A DNA stretch of 64,000 bases from Aphrocallistes beatrix. Lineage: Eukaryota > Porifera > Hexactinellida > Sceptrulophora > Aphrocallistidae. The stretch is taken from contig OY725502.1 in the NCBI GenBank assembly GCA_963281255.1, positions 2,418,001 through 2,482,000 on the forward strand, read 5' to 3'. This document shows positions 62,208-64,000 of the stretch, piece after piece; position 1 is the first letter of the stretch; each line of letters starts with the position of its first letter. A model generated the notes under the pieces. It made no database searches and was not told where the DNA came from. It was given only the letters and a program-made list of their open reading frames with translations. Both the position numbers and the translations under genes were made by a program.

Positions 62208-63798
62208 CTTTATGTATCTATTGTAAACAAAAGTAAACAAATAATTTATCATATCGATCTGAAAATATGATATTCGAAATCTACATCCCTAAAATCCCAT
62301 GTCAACTGTTGGAAGCTAGTTTCTAGACTATTTTTGTCAATTGTTTCCAATTGTTTGCTTTATGTATCAATTGTAAACAAAAGTAAACAAATAATTTATC
62401 ACATTGATCTGAAAATATGATATTCGGAATATACACCCCTGAATATCCCTTGTCAATCGTTGGAAGCTAGTTTCTAGCATATTTTTATCAATTGTTTACT
62501 TTATGTATCTATTGTAAACAAAAGTAAACAAATAATTTATCACATTTATCTGAAAATATGATATTCGAAATATACACCCCTGAATATCCCTTGTCAATCG
62601 TTGGAAGCTAGTTTCAAACATATTTTTATCAATTGTTTACTTTATGTATCTATTGTAAACAAAAGTAAACAAATAATTTATCACATTTATCTGAAAATAT
62701 GATATTCGAAATATACACCCCTAAAACCCCTTGTCAACCGTTGGAAGCTAGTTTCTATCCTATTTTTGTCAATTGTTTACTTTATGTATCTATTGTAAAC
62801 AAAAGTAGACAAATAATTTATCATATCGATCTGAATAAATGTTATTTCCGAAATCTACACCCCAAGATAACTGCTTGTCAACCGTTGGAAGCTAGTTTCA
62901 AGCCTATTTTTGTCTATTGTTTACATTATGTATCTATTGTAAACAAAAGTAAACAAATAATTTATCACATTGATCTGAAAATATGATATTCGAAATATAC
63001 ACCCCTGAATATCCCTTGTCAATCGTTGGAAGCTAGTTTCTAGCATATTTTTATCAATTGTTTCCAATTGTTTGCTTTATGTATCAATTGTAAACAAAAG
63101 TAAACAAATAATTTATCACATTGATCTGAAAATATGATATTCGAAATATACACCCCTGAATATCCCTTGTCAATCGTTGGAAGCTAGTTTCTAACATATT
63201 TTTATCAATTGTTTACTTTATGTATCTATTGTAAACAAACGTAAACAAATAATTTATCACATTTATCTGAAAATATGATATTCGAAATATACACCCCTAA
63301 AACCCCTTGTCAACCGTTGGAAGCTAGTTTCTATCCTATTTTTGTCAATTGTTTCCATTTGTTTGCTTTATGTATCTATTGTAAACAAAAGTAAACAAAT
63401 TATTTATCATATCGATCTGAATAAATGATATTCGAAATCTCCACCCCAGAAAACCGCTTGTCAACCGTTGGAAGCTAGTTTCTAGACTATTTTTGTCAAT
63501 TGTTTCCATTTGTTTGCTTTATGTATCTATTGTAAACAAAAGTAAACAAATTATTTATCACATTGATCTGAAAATATGATATTCGGAATATACACCCCTG
63601 AATATCCCTTGTCAATCGTTGGAAGCTAGTTTCTAGCATATTTTTATCAATTGTTTACTTTATGTATCTATTGTAAACAAAAGTAAACAAATAATTTATC
63701 ACATTTATCTGAAAATATGATAATCGAAATATACACCCCTGAATATCCCTTGTCAATCGTTGGAAGCTAGTTTCAAACATATTTTTATCAATTGTTTA

Positions 63799-63939
63799 CT
63801 TTATGTATCTATTGTAAACAAAAGTAAACAAATAATTTATCACATTTATCTGAAAATATGATATTCGAAATATACACCCCTGAATATCCCTTGTCAATCG
63901 TTGGAAGCTAGTTTCAAACATATTTTTATCAATTGTTTA
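63799..63939 (+). repeat. Reference short monomer, subtype F (141 bp)
   Basis: Subtype F carries ACACCCCTGAATATCCCTTG and TCAATCGTTGGAAGC, with tail CATATTTTTATCAATTG. The left half varies between CACATTGATCTG and CACATTTATCTG. It is confined to the right end of the window (from about 57.9 kb), where it is the most abundant form. Its TCGTTGGAA segment gives the best, though still partial, resemblance to a CENP-B box. Confidence 0.87.
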
Positions 63940-64000
63940 CTTTATGTATCTATTGTAAACAAAAGTAAACAAATAATTTATCACATTTATCTGAAAATAT

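Larger units (their letters stand above)
1..64000 (+). repeat. Continuous AT-rich satellite array, 141-bp and 150/151-bp monomers
   Basis: Every part of the window can be read as the same unit, recognisable by TTTATGTATC, GTAAACAAA, GATATTCGAAA, GTTGGAAG and CTATTTTTG in that order. The short unit is 140-141 bp and the long unit 150-151 bp, giving roughly 450 copies by division. All copies lie in the same orientation. A hand count of one consensus-like short unit gives 43 G+C in 141 (about 30%), with 17 G and 26 C, so the + strand is C-rich. Adjacent monomers usually belong to different subtypes, while copies of one subtype several monomers away are nearly identical, which is the signature of higher-order repeats. 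No gene, transposon, tRNA, rRNA, CRISPR array or unique insert was found. Both array ends lie outside the window. A centromeric or pericentromeric location is inferred from length, HOR structure and composition, not shown. Confidence 0.97.
57961..64000 (+). repeat. Right-end domain of F and G subtypes with 1.7-2.0 kb HORs
   Basis: F monomers (CTGAATATCCC) and long G monomers (CCCCAGAAAACCGC) dominate, while B and E are absent. The unit starting ATCTGAAAAATTGATATTCG recurs at about 58041, 59921 and 61957, spacings of 1,880 and 2,036 bp. Within the first copy one extra monomer at 58.38-58.52 kb changes the offset to 1,739. A variant with ATGTTATTTCCGAAATC occurs at 60957, 61683 and 62841. The last bases repeat one F monomer with GTTTCAAACATATTTTTATC (62.61, 63.77 and 63.91 kb). 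The array continues beyond base 64000. Confidence 0.85.

Noticed and set aside
62699-62986. Open reading frame of 95 codons on the + strand
   Set aside because: It is translation of two satellite monomers and its peptide repeats with the monomer period. Because 141 is a multiple of three, a frame stays in phase from unit to unit and opens by chance when stops mutate. There is no ribosome-binding or splice context, and the same frame is closed in nearly all other monomers.
1-64000. CRISPR-like regularly spaced repeats
   Set aside because: Spacers are themselves copies of the same monomer, the unit is 141-151 bp and there are no unique spacers, no leader and no cas genes. This is a tandem satellite.
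1-64000. Assignment to a named beetle or plant satellite family from the 141-142 bp size
   Set aside because: Length alone is not diagnostic and I do not recognise the sequence. A similarity search against satellite collections would be needed, so no species or family name is given.

Overview
The whole 64-kb window is one uninterrupted, head-to-tail tandem array of an AT-rich satellite. The monomer is about 141 bp, with a second class of about 150-151 bp. I estimate roughly 450 monomers, all in the same orientation. I found no inversion, no transposon insertion, no unique sequence and no credible gene. The array starts at a monomer boundary at base 1 and is cut mid-monomer at base 64000, so neither true edge is in view. 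A hand count of one monomer gives about 30% GC, with equal A and T and more C than G on the + strand. Long satellites of this size, with higher-order repeats (HORs), point to a eukaryotic centromere or pericentromere assembled from long reads. I do not recognise the monomer and cannot name the species. Monomers of this size occur in beetles and other insects as well as in plants.

Each monomer has conserved and variable parts. The conserved parts are a start block (TTTATGTATC), two GTAAACA motifs 10 bp apart, a TTCGAA-centred block, a GTTGGAAG block and a T-rich tail. The variable part is the stretch between TTCGAAA and GTTGGAAG, together with the last 25 bases. These define recurring subtypes, called here A (AAAACTACACCCGTAAAA), B (ATATACACGCCTAAAAA, then GGAAGCAAG), C (GATGTTCG, CCCCTGAAAACCCC, then TTTCTCGC), D (ATCTACACCCCTAAAAA), E (AAATCGTCACCCCTAAAAA), F (CCCCTGAATATCCC) and G (ATCTCCACCCCAGAAAACCG). 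The long class carries a 10-bp duplication at the tail.

Subtypes are arranged in higher-order repeats that change along the window. Bases 1-2449 are mixed, with a 431-bp duplication. Bases 2450-9952 hold a 3,750-bp unit twice in tandem, with a nested 1,446-bp repeat. Bases 9.7-13.6 kb are a patchwork (561 and 1,141 bp). Bases 13.6-23.3 kb carry young 10- to 12-monomer HORs (1,411, 1,551, 1,411 and 1,693 bp). Bases 22.9-30.9 kb are interleaved copies at offsets of 1,704, 3,393 and 4,525 bp. Then follow 710 bp (30.7-32.1 kb), 1,415 bp (32.6-35.5 kb), about 2,120 bp (36.4-39.5 kb), 1,719 bp (39.7-42.3 kb), 1,562 bp (42.2-45.4 kb) and 1,428 bp (46.2-49.1 kb). A four-monomer 564-bp HOR with deletion derivatives fills 52.8-55.8 kb, a 292-bp dimer sits at 57.2-57.9 kb, and a distinct F/G-rich domain with 1.7-2.0 kb HORs runs from 58 kb to the end.

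There are no genes to act together. The biology here is the sequence dynamics: local homogenisation by unequal exchange, plus short motifs repeated hundreds of times (forkhead-type GTAAACA sites, a partial CENP-B-box-like segment, several small dyads) that could matter for chromatin. Copy identity and boundaries were judged by eye along aligned lines, not by a computed alignment.
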